From Chelativorans intermedius (lineage in GTDB: Bacteria > Pseudomonadota > Alphaproteobacteria > Rhizobiales > Rhizobiaceae), in contig NZ_JAODNW010000029.1 in assembly GCF_025398255.1 (NCBI RefSeq), forward strand, positions 1-35,054: a stretch of DNA of 35,054 nt, written 5' to 3'. Shown here piece after piece: positions 1-8,288 of this stretch. The notes below the pieces were generated by a model. The model was not told the origin of the DNA. It searched no databases and saw nothing but the letters and a program-made list of their open reading frames with translations. Position 1 is the first letter of the stretch, and every line of letters starts with the position of its first letter. A program made the translations under genes and the position numbers.

Positions 1-1
1 C

Positions 2-406
2 TCACGCCGCCGAATGATGGCACACAAAAGGAGAACAGGCTCGACTTACGAGTGGCCCTGAAAAAAGGGGCAGGTCATAAAAGCCGTATTCCTCTGGTGC
101 TCCTTCCGGTGGGAAGCGACCCTGCGCGTCGAGCCATTGCTGAATCCGACGCCGGATACCGGGCAGGGAAAGCTCAGCAAACTGATCTTCGAGACCAGGG
201 TTGTTGGTAAGAAAGATGCTGCGCTTCCATTCCCAGATGCACATCTCGGCTGACGGCAGGCCGGAAGAGATCGAAGCGCCGGCGCCAATGAAAAAGGACA
301 GAGTGGCGCCACGACGGATACCGATCGACCTGACAAAGGCGTCAAGCGAGAGGACGATATCCTCTTCGTCCTCCGCAGGCTGAAGCTGGCTGGCTGCCTC
401 TGTCAT
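2..406 (-). pseudogene. SIR2-like defence protein, N-terminal fragment
   Basis: The 134-residue product starts at an ATG that overlaps the stop of the upstream ribbon-helix-helix gene (ATGA, 403-406). Residues about 36-60 read FFIGAGASISSGLPSA followed by a W-E-W-K-R segment, the NAD-binding GAGxS motif typical of SIR2-like domains in phage-defence proteins. In that family the domain runs to 250 residues or more and usually continues into an effector region. Here recognisable sequence stops after about residue 109 (EEYGFY), and the remaining 25 residues look unrelated before a stop at 2-4. The break lies near a T6 run (61-66 as A6 on the plus strand). A frameshift there would keep a frame open past the left edge, but that frame does not clearly look like SIR2 either. 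I infer a truncated, non-functional gene. NAD hydrolysis is known for the family, not shown here. Confidence 0.65.
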
Positions 407-630
407 GATGACCCCGCCTTCGAAACGGAAGACACCTTCGGGGCCAGCGGCAATTCGGGTTTTGTCGCCTGTGATGTGTGCGAGCGGATAACCTCGCTGA
501 CAGCCCGGCGCACCACCCACGCGACCGAAACATCTTCCTTTCGGGCTATCTCGGCCAGGATGGCGTAGTCTCCGGCATCCAGGCTGACGGACAGGCGTGC
601 TGTTTCACGATTCCCTTTAGGTCGTGCCAT
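403..630 (-). CDS. Ribbon-helix-helix (CopG/Arc-like) regulator
   Basis: This 75-residue protein has the RHH layout: a short beta strand (ARLSVSLDAGDYAILAEIA), then two helices ending in WVVRRAVSEVIR. RHH proteins dimerise and bind operator DNA through the paired strand; many repress their own operon. Its stop codon overlaps the start of the SIR2-like fragment by four bases, so the two were translationally coupled and it was probably the regulator of that defence gene. A second RHH protein at 24499-24723 has the same framework (DVSxxWxxRRxxxE) and also sits with start/stop overlap ahead of a defence operon. The gene itself looks intact although its partner is not. Confidence 0.75.
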   Translation of the reverse strand: MARPKGNRETARLSVSLDAGDYAILAEIARKEDVSVAWVVRRAVSEVIRSHTSQATKPELPLAPKVSSVSKAGSS

Positions 631-760
631 GAGTGTGATGTTGATTGCACCACATTACAGCAGCGAGCTGAATCTATGGCTCGCCCACAAGCGTGACAAT
701 AACTGGTTCACCAAAGCAGGAACCAGGGGGCGGCCACGGCCATCACTGCCGGTCGAGTGA

Positions 761-1042
761 TTGAAGGCTGATGATGGAATGTCTTCCAAGGGCGCGACGA
801 CCGCGCATGACCTCGCGAGAGCGGTTATCGCCTCGGCGACGGCACCCATACCGTGGATGCAGCGTCTCGGCTACCTGCTGGAACTCGTGGACGCGCCCGC
901 GCTGGCCGATGTCCTCAAATCCTGGCTCCACGGCCGCGTGCACCAGACCGCGCCGCTGCTGACGGGGGTACCAGCAAAGGATGCGCCCCGCAATACTGCG
1001 TGGAAGCTTCTCATTAACGCGAACGTGAAGGCGGAACTGTGA
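761..1042 (+). pseudogene. AbiEi-type antitoxin, C-terminal fragment
   Basis: The in-frame product ends in a segment typical of the C-terminal domain of type IV AbiEi antitoxins: WMQRLGYLLELVDAPALA, then GVPAKDAPRNTAWKLLIN. A complete AbiEi has about 200-280 residues, with an N-terminal winged-helix DNA-binding domain. Only about 90 residues remain here and no winged helix can be read upstream, so the gene is truncated at its 5' end. The available start at 761 is TTG, with an ATG at 779; neither is likely to be the original start. The stop TGA overlaps the GTG start of the next gene (GTGA, 1039-1042), the usual AbiEi/AbiEii arrangement. In intact systems the antitoxin represses the operon and counteracts the nucleotidyltransferase toxin. 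Confidence 0.6.
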
Positions 1043-1398
1043 TCCCCCGCGACTACATAACGCAGTGGCGGGCACAAGCGCCGTGGGTACAGGATATTCA
1101 GGTTGAACAGGACCTGGCGATCAGCCGTGCGCTGGTCGCGATCTTCTCGCACCCGCTTCTCGCCGATGCTCTGGCTTCACGCGCAGGCCGTTCACGGTGT
1201 CATCGCGCTGGTTCGAACGAGATCACACGCGCGCTATTCGAAGAAAACATCCAGGCCAAGCTGCGCGATCGTCAGTTTACGGCCGATATCGGACCGCTGC
1301 TCGCCGACGGATACTCCTGGGACATTGAGCGCGATGCCGACAGCGTATCCGACCTGATCACGCGTCTACCCGGTGCGCCGTGGAAGGGCGAGGGATAA
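1039..1398 (+). pseudogene. AbiEii-type nucleotidyltransferase toxin with internal deletion
   Basis: The N-terminus (IPRDYITQWRAQAPWVQDIQ, then a V-E-Q-D-L segment leading to FSHPLLADALA) and the C-terminus (ALFEENIQAKLRDRQF, then DIGPLLADGYSWD and LPGAPWKGEG) are those of AbiEii toxins, which are normally about 290-320 residues. Only 119 residues are encoded. The segment that should carry the nucleotidyltransferase core (the GGTALxK motif and the following acidic residues) is missing, and about 16 unrelated residues bridge the two ends near 1185-1225. This points to an internal deletion. Without the catalytic core it should not transfer nucleotides. The frame is intact from the GTG start to TAA, so a short protein could still be made. 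It is coupled to the antitoxin fragment. Confidence 0.7.
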
Positions 1399-1839
1399 GC
1401 GATGGCGCTTCACACCCCTCTTCCTAAAACTTTGTCACGGCGGCGTCTGCGAAGACGGATCGGCCTCGCCGCGGCTACAGGCACGGTCATCCGGGGGACA
1501 CTTGCGGAATATCTTTTGCCTCTGAGTGCCTGAATCATAAAGACCGCTTGGATTTCATGATCTTGCGAGCCGAATTCGAACTCGGCTGGCTCGCAAGCCA
1601 ACAACCTGAATTTGGCGGGCAAAACATGCCGCTGCGCTGGGCGACGCCCTGTTCGTCGCTCAGGCCGTTCTTTGTCTGCTCGTCCGTCTCGCCCAAATTG
1701 GCACCAAACGATCCGCATGACACCACCTGCAAATTGGCTCCCCGGGGTTCGCGTGATTTGGACCTGTTCGGGAGCCATCGGACATCGGAATACTGCCGCG
1801 ACTTCTGATCGCCCTCTCGACATTGGACAGGTGTGGATA
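1399..1839. other. Intergenic stretch without a supported gene
   Basis: About 440 bases lie between the AbiEii remnant and the NmrA-like gene. Frames on both strands stay open for long distances because of the base composition, but none gives a recognisable protein. I see no convincing terminator or operator. It may hold decayed sequence from the same rearrangements that damaged the AbiE pair. Confidence 0.4.
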
Positions 1840-2670
1840 ATGTCTCACAATCGACCCATTCTCATCATCGGCGGGGCCGGCAAGACCGGCGTCCGCGTCA
1901 ACACACTGCTTCGTGAGCGCGGGATCGCCACGCGGCCTGTCTCGCGCTCCAGTGAAACCCCCTTCGACTGGACGCGGCGCGAGACATGGGCTCCGGCGCT
2001 CAAGGGCGTGTCCAAGGCCTATGTCACCTATCAGCCCGACCTTGCCGTGGATGGCGCCGACGCGGACATCGCCGAGCTTTCGCGCCTTGCGCGTGAAGAA
2101 GGTGTCGAACATGTCGTGCTCCTGTCCGGGCGCGGCGAGCCCGGGGCGCAACGCGCCGAGGCAGCGCTGCAGGAATCCGGCGTGATGTGGACGAATGTGC
2201 GGGCGAGCTGGTTCAACCAGAATTTTTCGGAGGGGCCGTTTCGCGACGGGATTCTCGCGGGCGAGCTGGCGCTGCCGGCCGAACCGGTCCCCGAGCCCTT
2301 CATCGATGCCGACGATATCGCCGATGTGGTCGTCGCCACGCTGACGCAGGACGGCCACACGAACCGGCTCTACGAGGTGACCGGCCCGCGTGCGCTCACC
2401 TTCGCCGAGGCGGTCGACGAGATCGCAAGGGCAGTCGACCGCCCGATCCGCTACCGGCAGATTTCTGCCGAAGCCTTCGTCGAGCAGATGCGGCCTTACG
2501 TGCCGGAAGACATCCTGAACCTGCTCATCGAGCTGTTCACCGTGGTGCTCGACGGGCGCAATGTCAACGTGATGCACGGGGTGGAAGAGGCGCTCGGGCG
2601 CAAGCCCGTCAGCTTCGCCGACTATGCCCGCCGAACGGCGGCAACGGGGGTCTGGGAAGGCACTGCGTGA
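1840..2670 (+). CDS. NmrA/NAD(P)-binding SDR-like protein
   Basis: The 276-residue protein opens with a beta strand and dinucleotide-binding loop, ILIIGGAGKTGVRV (about residues 7-20), matching the GGxGxxG pattern of atypical short-chain dehydrogenase/NmrA-like proteins. A second typical block is VEHVVLLSGRGEPGA, followed by the W-F-x-Q-N segment seen in azoreductase-type NmrA proteins. Members bind NAD(P) in the cytosol; some reduce quinones or azo dyes and others only sense redox state, so the substrate is not predicted. The reading frame is open 76 codons further upstream, but family similarity begins at the ATG at 1840. It is the first of several small metabolic genes on this strand. Confidence 0.75.
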   Translation: MSHNRPILIIGGAGKTGVRVNTLLRERGIATRPVSRSSETPFDWTRRETWAPALKGVSKAYVTYQPDLAVDGADADIAELSRLAREEGVEHVVLLSGRGEPGAQRAEAALQESGVMWTNVRASWFNQNFSEGPFRDGILAGELALPAEPVPEPFIDADDIADVVVATLTQDGHTNRLYEVTGPRALTFAEAVDEIARAVDRPIRYRQISAEAFVEQMRPYVPEDILNLLIELFTVVLDGRNVNVMHGVEEALGRKPVSFADYARRTAATGVWEGTA

Positions 2671-2825
2671 GCCAGTGATTTGCACGCATGTCGCGGCGAT
2701 CTGATTTGCATATCCGCACCAAGGTGCCGCGCGCCGAAAAGTTTTTGCCTTACTTGTCGTGAGGCGCGCGGATTGTTCGTCCTGGGAACACGCAGCACAT
2801 CGACATGCTTGAGGGAGACCGGGCC

Positions 2826-3473
2826 GTGAAACTGAAAACAACAACAAACATCACCTTAGACGGGGTGATGCAGGGACTTGGTGGAGCCGAAGAGGATCCC
2901 CGGAACGGTTTCGAGCGCGGCGGCTGGGCTATCCCGCTCGTGGATGCCGAAGGCATGGACTACATCAACGAGGTTTACGGCAGTGCGGACGCGTTCTTGT
3001 TCGGTCGGCGGACCTACGAAATCTTTGCCAGGTCATGGGGTGCGTTCAAGGATACGAGCAAGAGTGCGGTTGCGGCTGCGCTGAACGAACGGCCCAAATA
3101 CTTGGTGTCAAATAGTCTCAAGGATCCGCAATGGGCGGGCACCACCGTCCTGACCGGCGACCCTGCCACGGCCATCCTCGATCTGAAGTTGCAGAACGAA
3201 GGAACCCTGCTGGTTCCGGGAAGCGGCGTACTCGTCCGGTGGCTCTTGGCAAACGATTTGGTCGACCTGCTCGATCTGGTTATCTATCCGATCGTCGTCG
3301 GTCAGGGCACACGGCTGTTCCCCGACGCCGGACCGGATATGGCGCTCGAACTGGTGACCTCGCGGACGACCCCTGCGGGTCTGACGATTCAGAGCTATCG
3401 GGCCGCCGGGCGGCCGCAATATCAGCGGGCCACGCTCGATACCGACGAAATGTCGGCTGTCGGGAAACGATGA
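2826..3473 (+). CDS. Dihydrofolate reductase family protein (RibD C-terminal-like)
   Basis: The 215-residue product has the features of the RibD-C/dihydrofolate-reductase-like family: a TNITLDGVMQG opening, FLFGRRTYEIFARSW, and a C-terminal block (LVDLLDLVIYPIVVGQG, then R-L-F-P) shared with pyrimidine reductases. I chose the GTG at 2826 because GAGGGAG (2811-2817) sits at good spacing before it; an ATG at 2805 lies upstream of that site. Proteins of this type are NADPH-binding, but most, including those outside riboflavin operons, have no known substrate. It lies between the NmrA-like and DUF899 genes on the same strand, a combination common in alphaproteobacterial stress-response neighbourhoods. 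Confidence 0.8.
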   Translation: MKLKTTTNITLDGVMQGLGGAEEDPRNGFERGGWAIPLVDAEGMDYINEVYGSADAFLFGRRTYEIFARSWGAFKDTSKSAVAAALNERPKYLVSNSLKDPQWAGTTVLTGDPATAILDLKLQNEGTLLVPGSGVLVRWLLANDLVDLLDLVIYPIVVGQGTRLFPDAGPDMALELVTSRTTPAGLTIQSYRAAGRPQYQRATLDTDEMSAVGKR

Positions 3474-3500
3474 CATTCACTGGGAAAACGAGGTCATTCA

Positions 3501-4184
3501 ATGGCCGGTTACACGACGAAGATCGATGCCGTCGAGCGCAGGATTGTACCGCTCGAATCCTGGCACAGGGAACGTGAGGCGTTGCTTGCCAAAGAGAAGG
3601 CCCACACACGCGCTGGCGACAAGCTTGCTGCCGAGCGCCGTCGTCTCCCGTGGGTGAAGGTGGAGAAAGACTACGTCTTTAGAGGCCGCGTCGGCGAGGC
3701 AAGACTTCACGATCTGTTCGAGGGACGCCGGCAGCTCATCGTCTATCACCACATGCTCAGGCCCGCCGACCCTGCCCCCTGTTCGGGCTGCGGGATGGTC
3801 GGCGACCAGATCCCGCACCTGGCACACCTCCATCAGCGCGACGCGACTCTCGTCTTTGTTTCGCGGGCACCCCTCCCTGAGATTGAGGCGTTTCGCGCGC
3901 GAATGGGCTGGTCGATGCCCTGGTATGAGACGGTGGACAGCTTCAACACCGATTTCGACGTCGATGGCGGGTTCGGTGTGAACGTCTTCTACCGCTCCGG
4001 CACAGACATCTATCGCACCTACTTCACCACGGGCCGCGCCGCCGAGACGCTCGGCACAGTCTGGACCTTCCTCGACCTCACCCCGCTTGGACGCCAGGAA
4101 ACATGGGAGGACTCGCCTGCCGGAACGCCGCAAACCGCACCCTACCAATGGTGGCGACTTCACGATGAGTACGAACACCCTTGA
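3501..4184 (+). CDS. DUF899 thioredoxin-like protein
   Basis: The 227-residue protein matches the DUF899 family: an N-terminal charged helical segment with LPWVKVEKDYVF, then LFEGRRQLIVYHHML, a CSGCG motif near residue 95 in the position of the thioredoxin CxxC, and a late FNTDFDVDGGFGVNVFYR block. The fold is thioredoxin-like, but the reaction is not established. The CSGC pair could be redox active; this is inference. The gene begins 27 bases after the reductase-like gene and is probably cotranscribed with it. Confidence 0.8.
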   Translation: MAGYTTKIDAVERRIVPLESWHREREALLAKEKAHTRAGDKLAAERRRLPWVKVEKDYVFRGRVGEARLHDLFEGRRQLIVYHHMLRPADPAPCSGCGMVGDQIPHLAHLHQRDATLVFVSRAPLPEIEAFRARMGWSMPWYETVDSFNTDFDVDGGFGVNVFYRSGTDIYRTYFTTGRAAETLGTVWTFLDLTPLGRQETWEDSPAGTPQTAPYQWWRLHDEYEHP

Positions 4185-4270
4185 GATGTCTTCATCGCGA
4201 TGTCGTTGACAGACGAAGAAATCGAGCGCCCGGCGGCCTGCTTCAAGACACCCCAAAGGAAAGAACAGCT

Positions 4271-4768
4271 ATGCAAGCGCTCATCACCGCCCTTTTGTGG
4301 GTCTCGGCGATCGGCTGCGGACTGATCGCGGGGCTCTATTTCGCCTTCTCGACCTTCATCATGACCGCGCTCGACCGCATCGGACATGCGCAGGGCGCGG
4401 CCGCCATGAACTCGATCAACTCCACCATTCTCGGCTCGCTGTTTATGCCGCTATTCTTCGGCACGACGATCGCGAGCGCTGTGCTCGCTGTGCTGGCGCT
4501 CTTCCGCTGGAGCGAACCGGGTGCCGCGGCGATGCTCGCCGGCGGACTGATCTACGTCGTCGGCATGTTCATCTGTACCGTCGTCTACAACGTGCCGCTC
4601 AACAACGAGCTCGCGCGGGCTGGGACAGGCTCGGCGGAAGTATGGACGCGATATCTCAAGGACTGGACGTTCTGGAACCACGTCCGAACCATCGCATCTA
4701 AGGCGGCGATGGTATCGTTCATAGCCGCCATAGCGGTTCGCGGCGGCGCTCAGGGTGTCCCAACCTAA
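4271..4768 (+). CDS. DUF1772 (anthrone oxygenase-like) membrane protein
   Basis: The 165-residue protein has four hydrophobic segments, roughly residues 4-26, 50-73, 79-101 and 138-160. It carries the family hallmarks FSTFIMTALDRI near the first helix, YNVPLNNELA after the third, and WTRYLKDWTFWNHVRT before the last. DUF1772 is related to fungal anthrone oxygenases; in bacteria the role is unknown. The ATG at 4271 follows AAAGGAAAGAA (4255-4265), a good ribosome-binding site. It probably belongs to the same transcription unit as the DUF899 gene upstream and the VOC and GFA genes downstream. Confidence 0.8.
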   Translation: MQALITALLWVSAIGCGLIAGLYFAFSTFIMTALDRIGHAQGAAAMNSINSTILGSLFMPLFFGTTIASAVLAVLALFRWSEPGAAAMLAGGLIYVVGMFICTVVYNVPLNNELARAGTGSAEVWTRYLKDWTFWNHVRTIASKAAMVSFIAAIAVRGGAQGVPT

Positions 4769-4781
4769 TGGAATTGAATTG

Positions 4782-5168
4782 ATGCAATTGAACGCGATCG
4801 AAGTCGTCACATTGTTTGTCGACGACATCCAGGAGGCAAAAGCCTTTTACAGGAATGTCTTCGAGCCTGAGGTGGTCTATGAGGACAATGTTTCCAGCGT
4901 TCTGAAGTTCGCGGGCGCGATGGTCAACCTGCTCGACGTTTCCGAGGCGCCCGAATTGGTCGAGCCAGTGCCGGTTGCGCCGTCCGGCGCGGGGGCTCGG
5001 GTGCTGCTTACGATCAAGGTTGACGACGCGGATGCCGTTTGCACCATGCTCAAGGAACGCGGAGTACAGTTGCTCAACGGTCCTACAGATCGGCCGTGGG
5101 GGCGCCGGACTGCCGCATTTGCAGACCCTTCCGGCCATGTCTGGGAAATTGCGCAGGAACTGGCATGA
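4782..5168 (+). CDS. VOC-superfamily (glyoxalase/bleomycin-resistance-like) protein
   Basis: The 128-residue product shows a paired beta-alpha-beta-beta-beta VOC layout: VVTLFVDDIQEAKAFYRNVF at the start, and GRRTAAFADPSGHVWEIAQE at the end, which carries the usual metal-ligand glutamate. VOC proteins bind a divalent metal and act as dioxygenases, isomerases or drug-binding proteins; which applies here cannot be told. I chose the ATG at 4782. A GTG at 4755 within the end of the preceding gene would add nine residues; neither start has a strong ribosome-binding site. The stop overlaps the next gene's start (ATGA at 5165-5168), so the two are coupled. Confidence 0.75.
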   Translation: MQLNAIEVVTLFVDDIQEAKAFYRNVFEPEVVYEDNVSSVLKFAGAMVNLLDVSEAPELVEPVPVAPSGAGARVLLTIKVDDADAVCTMLKERGVQLLNGPTDRPWGRRTAAFADPSGHVWEIAQELA

Positions 5169-5632
5169 GCGCCGCAATGTCTGGCGATCCCGACAACAAA
5201 CCCAGCGGCTCGAAAAGGACCCTCACAGGCCGATGCCAGTGCGGTGCGGTCAAGTATGAAGTGGCCGACGCGTTCGCCTATGCCGCCAATTGCCATTGCT
5301 CCGATTGCCGGCGCATGACGGGTTCGGCTTTCAAGCCCTTTGCCGGCATCGAACGGGACAAGATGAAGATCACGCAAAGTGAAGAGAGCCTGCTGATCTC
5401 TGGCGACGAAATGAACCATGACGTGCGCTGCAGGACCTGTGGCTCTTTCCTCTATTCGATCGTCCGCGACGGGGGATATGTGCATGTCTGTTTGGGCACA
5501 CTCGTTGACGACCCCACCATCCGACCGACCGAGCACATCTTCGTCGGGTCGAAAGCGCCGTGGTACACGATCAACGACCACCTGCCGCAGTATGAGCGTC
5601 ACGTCTTCGAGGGACCACCGGTCAAACAGTGA
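5165..5632 (+). CDS. GFA-family (glutathione-dependent formaldehyde-activating-like) zinc protein
   Basis: The 155-residue protein has all the cysteine motifs of the GFA/Mss4-like fold: CQCGAVKYEV near residue 25, CHCSDCRRMTGS near residue 45, and CRTCGSFLYS near residue 90. In the family these bind two zinc ions. Family members are often annotated as glutathione adduct lyases, but most have no shown activity. The start is set by the ATGA overlap with the VOC gene. The frame is open further upstream inside that gene, but similarity begins here. Confidence 0.8.
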   Translation: MSAAMSGDPDNKPSGSKRTLTGRCQCGAVKYEVADAFAYAANCHCSDCRRMTGSAFKPFAGIERDKMKITQSEESLLISGDEMNHDVRCRTCGSFLYSIVRDGGYVHVCLGTLVDDPTIRPTEHIFVGSKAPWYTINDHLPQYERHVFEGPPVKQ

Positions 5633-5912
5633 TCGTCCGGTACGAGCGTCTTCTTTGTGACGTTTCATGAGGTATTCGGCATCTCCCCCAGCAGCTGTTT
5701 CGCCCGTCAGCCAGGAGCGCGCCTTACTTTCCCGTAGCTGGCCTTTGCCTGCGGTCAGAGACTCCGAAATTGGCTCTATGGTTTTTCTGGGTTGTGGAGC
5801 TTTTGGAGTGCCAAAGACAGGAGCAAATTGCGATCGATCATATAACTCGGTTCGCACCAACCGCTGCGCTGCGAGCAACAATTGAGTTGTCTGGAAAACC
5901 AGGAGCCACCCG

Positions 5913-6545
5913 ATGCTTGATACCCACCTGCCTGGCCTTCTGCTCGCCTGGAGCGCCTATGGACTGGGGATACTCAGTCCCGGCCCGAACGTCCTCGCCG
6001 TCATGGGAACGTCGATGGAAAACGGCCGGCGGGCGGGTGTCACGCTGGCGACAGGCATGGTCAGCGGCACGCTCGTCTGGGGCACCGCGACGCTATTGGG
6101 ATTGACTGCCCTGCTTTCGCTCTATGCCTCTGCGCTCACACTCATCAAGTTCGTCGGTGCGGCCTATCTTCTGTGGCTCGCCTACAAGTCGTTCCGCGCC
6201 GCACTGGCCAGCCAATCGGAGATTCCCGGCGGACTCGAAGACAACAAAGCCGCGCGAAAGCGCTACATCCGCGGACTGGCCATTCAGCTCAGCAATCCCA
6301 AGGCGGCGCTGACCTGGATCGCGATCATGTCGCTTGCCGTGCGCGAGGGGTCGCCGCTTTGGGTCGGCCCGGCGGTCGTGGCCGGCTGCCTGGCAATCTC
6401 GTTCGTTGGCCACATGACCTATGCGCTCTTGTTCTCGGCGCCGCCGGTCGGCCGCGCCTATCTGCGTGCGCGACGCTGGATCCAGGGCGGTCTCGGCGCC
6501 TTCTTCTGCTTCGCCAGCTGGAAACTGGCTTCGGCGCGCCTTTGA
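5913..6545 (+). CDS. LysE/RhtB-family amino acid exporter
   Basis: The 210-residue integral membrane protein has the LysE pattern: ILSPGPNVLAVMGTSMENGR near residue 20, with the conserved SPGPN motif and the following G-R-R-A-G-V segment, then VGAAYLLWLAYKSFR and LSNPKAALTW in the second half. Six hydrophobic segments can be read. The family exports amino acids such as lysine, threonine or homoserine through the inner membrane; the substrate is not predictable. It lies alone: a 280-base gap precedes it, and the TetR remnant behind it points the other way. Confidence 0.85.
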   Translation: MLDTHLPGLLLAWSAYGLGILSPGPNVLAVMGTSMENGRRAGVTLATGMVSGTLVWGTATLLGLTALLSLYASALTLIKFVGAAYLLWLAYKSFRAALASQSEIPGGLEDNKAARKRYIRGLAIQLSNPKAALTWIAIMSLAVREGSPLWVGPAVVAGCLAISFVGHMTYALLFSAPPVGRAYLRARRWIQGGLGAFFCFASWKLASARL

Positions 6546-6681
6546 ACTCCACGGTCTTATAGCTGGAAAGCTGCCGGACGTTCGAGAGGTTTGGGCGCTC
6601 GGTTTTGGGACGACCGACAGCGCGGTCACTGTCTCGTGATTGGGCGTGCCCGAGCGGGGCGTTCGTCCTGTCGCCGCCCGC

Positions 6682-6912
6682 CTACCGCGTATCGGTGCCG
6701 TAAGCTGCCAGAAAGACGCGCACGCCCTCGCGCGCGTGCTTGCGCAGTTCCTCCGGCCCCGGGATCGCCTCGTCGCCCAGAAGCATCGCCTGGTTGAGCG
6801 GAGCCGACATCACAAGCCAGTTGAAATGCGAGGCGGCCAGCATCATCCGATCCTCGACCTTGAGCAACCCGGCCGCACCGTCGCCGAATTCCGCGACAGC
6901 GAAGGCAACCGC
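6682..6912 (-). pseudogene. TetR/AcrR-family regulator, C-terminal fragment
   Basis: On the minus strand the segment ending at 6682 reads FNWLVMSAPLNQAMLLGDEA, then LRKHAREGVRVFLAAYG before the stop. That is the C-terminal ligand-binding domain of AefR-like TetR regulators. Similarity can be followed upstream only to about 6912, with no methionine start and no helix-turn-helix. A normal member has about 200 residues, so roughly two thirds is missing. The lost part lies on the side facing the insertion sequence, which suggests one of the rearrangement endpoints at about 6910-7190. Confidence 0.65.
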
Positions 6913-7199
6913 ATGGTGCTTGGCACGCCGTAAGGGTTCGCGGTGCTGCCCTGGTTCGATCTCCTATCGTCGAAGATGCAGATGCTTCAATCACCGGAGA
7001 TTGTCAGCCAATGTCCATGGATTTTCAATCCAGCGTTGTCCTCTCATCGTCGGAAGGCGGCCGCGGCCTCCATATCTGGTCCAGCCTCGTTGCTTCGCTC
7101 AAAACGCTATACGCAGCTTCCACTGAAACGCGAAGAGCATCAAGCCCAGCGCGGACCTTGTTGCAGGCGCCGAGCCGATTTTCGGCTCACATCATGCGT

Positions 7200-7377
7200 A
7201 CACCCGAACCAGATCACGCAGTGGAAGCGGCAGGCCGTCGAGAAGCTGGCCAAGGTGTTTGACGACAAGGTTGCGGATGCGCAGGCGAGCCGGGAAGCCG
7301 AGGTGACGAAGCTGCACGCCAAGATCGGCCAACTCGTCGTCGAGCGAGATTTTTTGGCCAAAGCCTTCGATCGCTGA
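7200..7377 (+). pseudogene. IS3-family orfA, 5'-truncated
   Basis: The readable part begins VHPNQITQWKRQAVEKLAKV and ends VVERDFLAKAF before a TGA at 7375-7377. This is the second half of an IS3 OrfA: the end of the helix-turn-helix and the leucine-zipper-like helix. The usual first 35 or so residues are absent or scrambled. A TTTTTTG heptamer at 7350-7356 lies where IS3 elements shift -1 into orfB, and the orfB frame is open across this point. The fusion would read through LSLDRRRMMIDPDH, which fits intact OrfAB proteins. The shift site is thus preserved though the start of orfA is not. Confidence 0.65.
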
Positions 7378-7394
7378 GCCTGGATCGGAGGAGA

Positions 7395-8231
7395 ATGATG
7401 ATCGACCCCGATCACGAACGGCTCTCGATCCGCCGCCAGTGCGAACTGGTCTCGATCTCGCGGGCGTCGTTCTACCGACAGCCCGCCGGTGAGAACCCCG
7501 AGAACCTTGAGCTGATGCGCATCATCGATGAGGCCTTCATGGAGACGCCCTGGTATGGCTCGCGCCAGATGGCGCGGCATCTGCGTCGCCAGGGCTGGTG
7601 CGTGGGGCGCAAGCGGGTCCGGCGGCTGATGCGCAGAATAGGCCTGTCGCCGATCTACCAGGCGCCGAAGACCAGCGAGCCGCATCCGCAGCATCGCATC
7701 TATCCCTACCTGCTGCGGCACCTGGCGATCGAGCGGCCGGATCAGGTCTGGTGTGCGGATGTGACCTACATCCCGATGCGGCGCGGCTTCCTCTATCTCG
7801 TCGCCATCATGGACTGGTTCAGCCGCAAGGTGCTGGCCTGGCGGCTGTCGAACACGATGGACGCCGACTTCTGCGTGGCCGCGCTCGAAGAAGCGATCGC
7901 CCGGCACGGCAGGCCCGACATCTTCAACACGGATCAGGGAAGCCAGTTCACCAGCTTCGCCTTCACCACGACGCTGAAGGACGCCGGCATCCGCGTCTCC
8001 ATGGACGGGCGCGGCCGCTGGATGGACAATGTCTTTATCGAGCGGCTGTGGCGCAGCCTCAAATACGAATGCGTCTTCCTCAGCGCTTTCGAGACAGGAA
8101 GCGAGGCTCGCAACGGCATCGGTTCCTGGATAGACTATTACAACCGGCGACGCCCCCACTCGACCTTCGCCGGCAGGACACCCGAGGAGGTCTATGCTAC
8201 GGCGGAAGTGACGGAGCAGTTGGCGGCGTAA
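7395..8231 (+). CDS. IS3-family transposase OrfB
   Basis: The 278-residue protein is full length for an IS3 OrfB. It begins with the HTH_21-like region (LSIRRQCELVSISRASFYRQ) and a GSRQMARHLRRQG block. The rve integrase core follows with its DDE residues: the first D in VWCADVTYIPM, the second in IFNTDQGSQFTS, and the E in DNVFIERLWRSLKYE. A good ribosome-binding site (GGAGGAGA, 7387-7394) precedes the ATG at 7395, but in this family the active enzyme is normally the OrfAB frameshift product, which this copy can no longer make in full. The protein alone is intact. Confidence 0.9.
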   Translation: MMIDPDHERLSIRRQCELVSISRASFYRQPAGENPENLELMRIIDEAFMETPWYGSRQMARHLRRQGWCVGRKRVRRLMRRIGLSPIYQAPKTSEPHPQHRIYPYLLRHLAIERPDQVWCADVTYIPMRRGFLYLVAIMDWFSRKVLAWRLSNTMDADFCVAALEEAIARHGRPDIFNTDQGSQFTSFAFTTTLKDAGIRVSMDGRGRWMDNVFIERLWRSLKYECVFLSAFETGSEARNGIGSWIDYYNRRRPHSTFAGRTPEEVYATAEVTEQLAA

Positions 8232-8288
8232 AACGAACCTGATCCACCTTAGCCAAGCCGCCAAACTGTCTCACCAGGCGGGTCCACC

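Larger units (their letters stand above)
7185..8288 (+). mobile_element. IS3-family insertion sequence, left end missing
   Basis: The element contains the 3' part of orfA, a complete orfB, and a right end with the inverted-repeat-like sequence GGTGGACCCGCCTGGTGAGA (read inward from about 8288 on the minus strand). No matching left repeat was found near 7000-7200, and the orfA frame loses similarity upstream of about 7200, so the left end is gone. The right end sits inside an integrase gene, which stops matching its family at about 8289. I could not see a target-site duplication because only one end is present. The element probably cannot transpose by itself. Confidence 0.75.

Noticed and set aside
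638-760. A short plus-strand frame between the RHH gene and the AbiEi fragment (ELNLWLAHKRDNNWF)
   Set aside because: The stretch looks protein-like but is only about 40 residues, overlaps the likely RHH promoter, and I could not assign it to a family.
1660-2847. A 395-residue minus-strand frame over the NmrA-like gene
   Set aside because: It is the shadow of a gene with a clear dinucleotide-binding motif and has only composition-driven sequence.
4877-5881. A 334-residue minus-strand frame over the VOC and GFA genes
   Set aside because: The plus-strand genes have full zinc and metal motifs and an ATGA overlap; the minus frame has no family features.
5633-5912. Possible decayed gene or IS end before the LysE gene
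   Set aside because: A TGGCTCTATGGTTTTTCTGG segment recalls some IS ends, but no partner repeat or transposase remnant was found.
7140-8264. A 374-residue minus-strand frame over the insertion sequence
   Set aside because: The plus strand encodes an intact DDE transposase; the antisense frame is a byproduct of GC-rich codon use.
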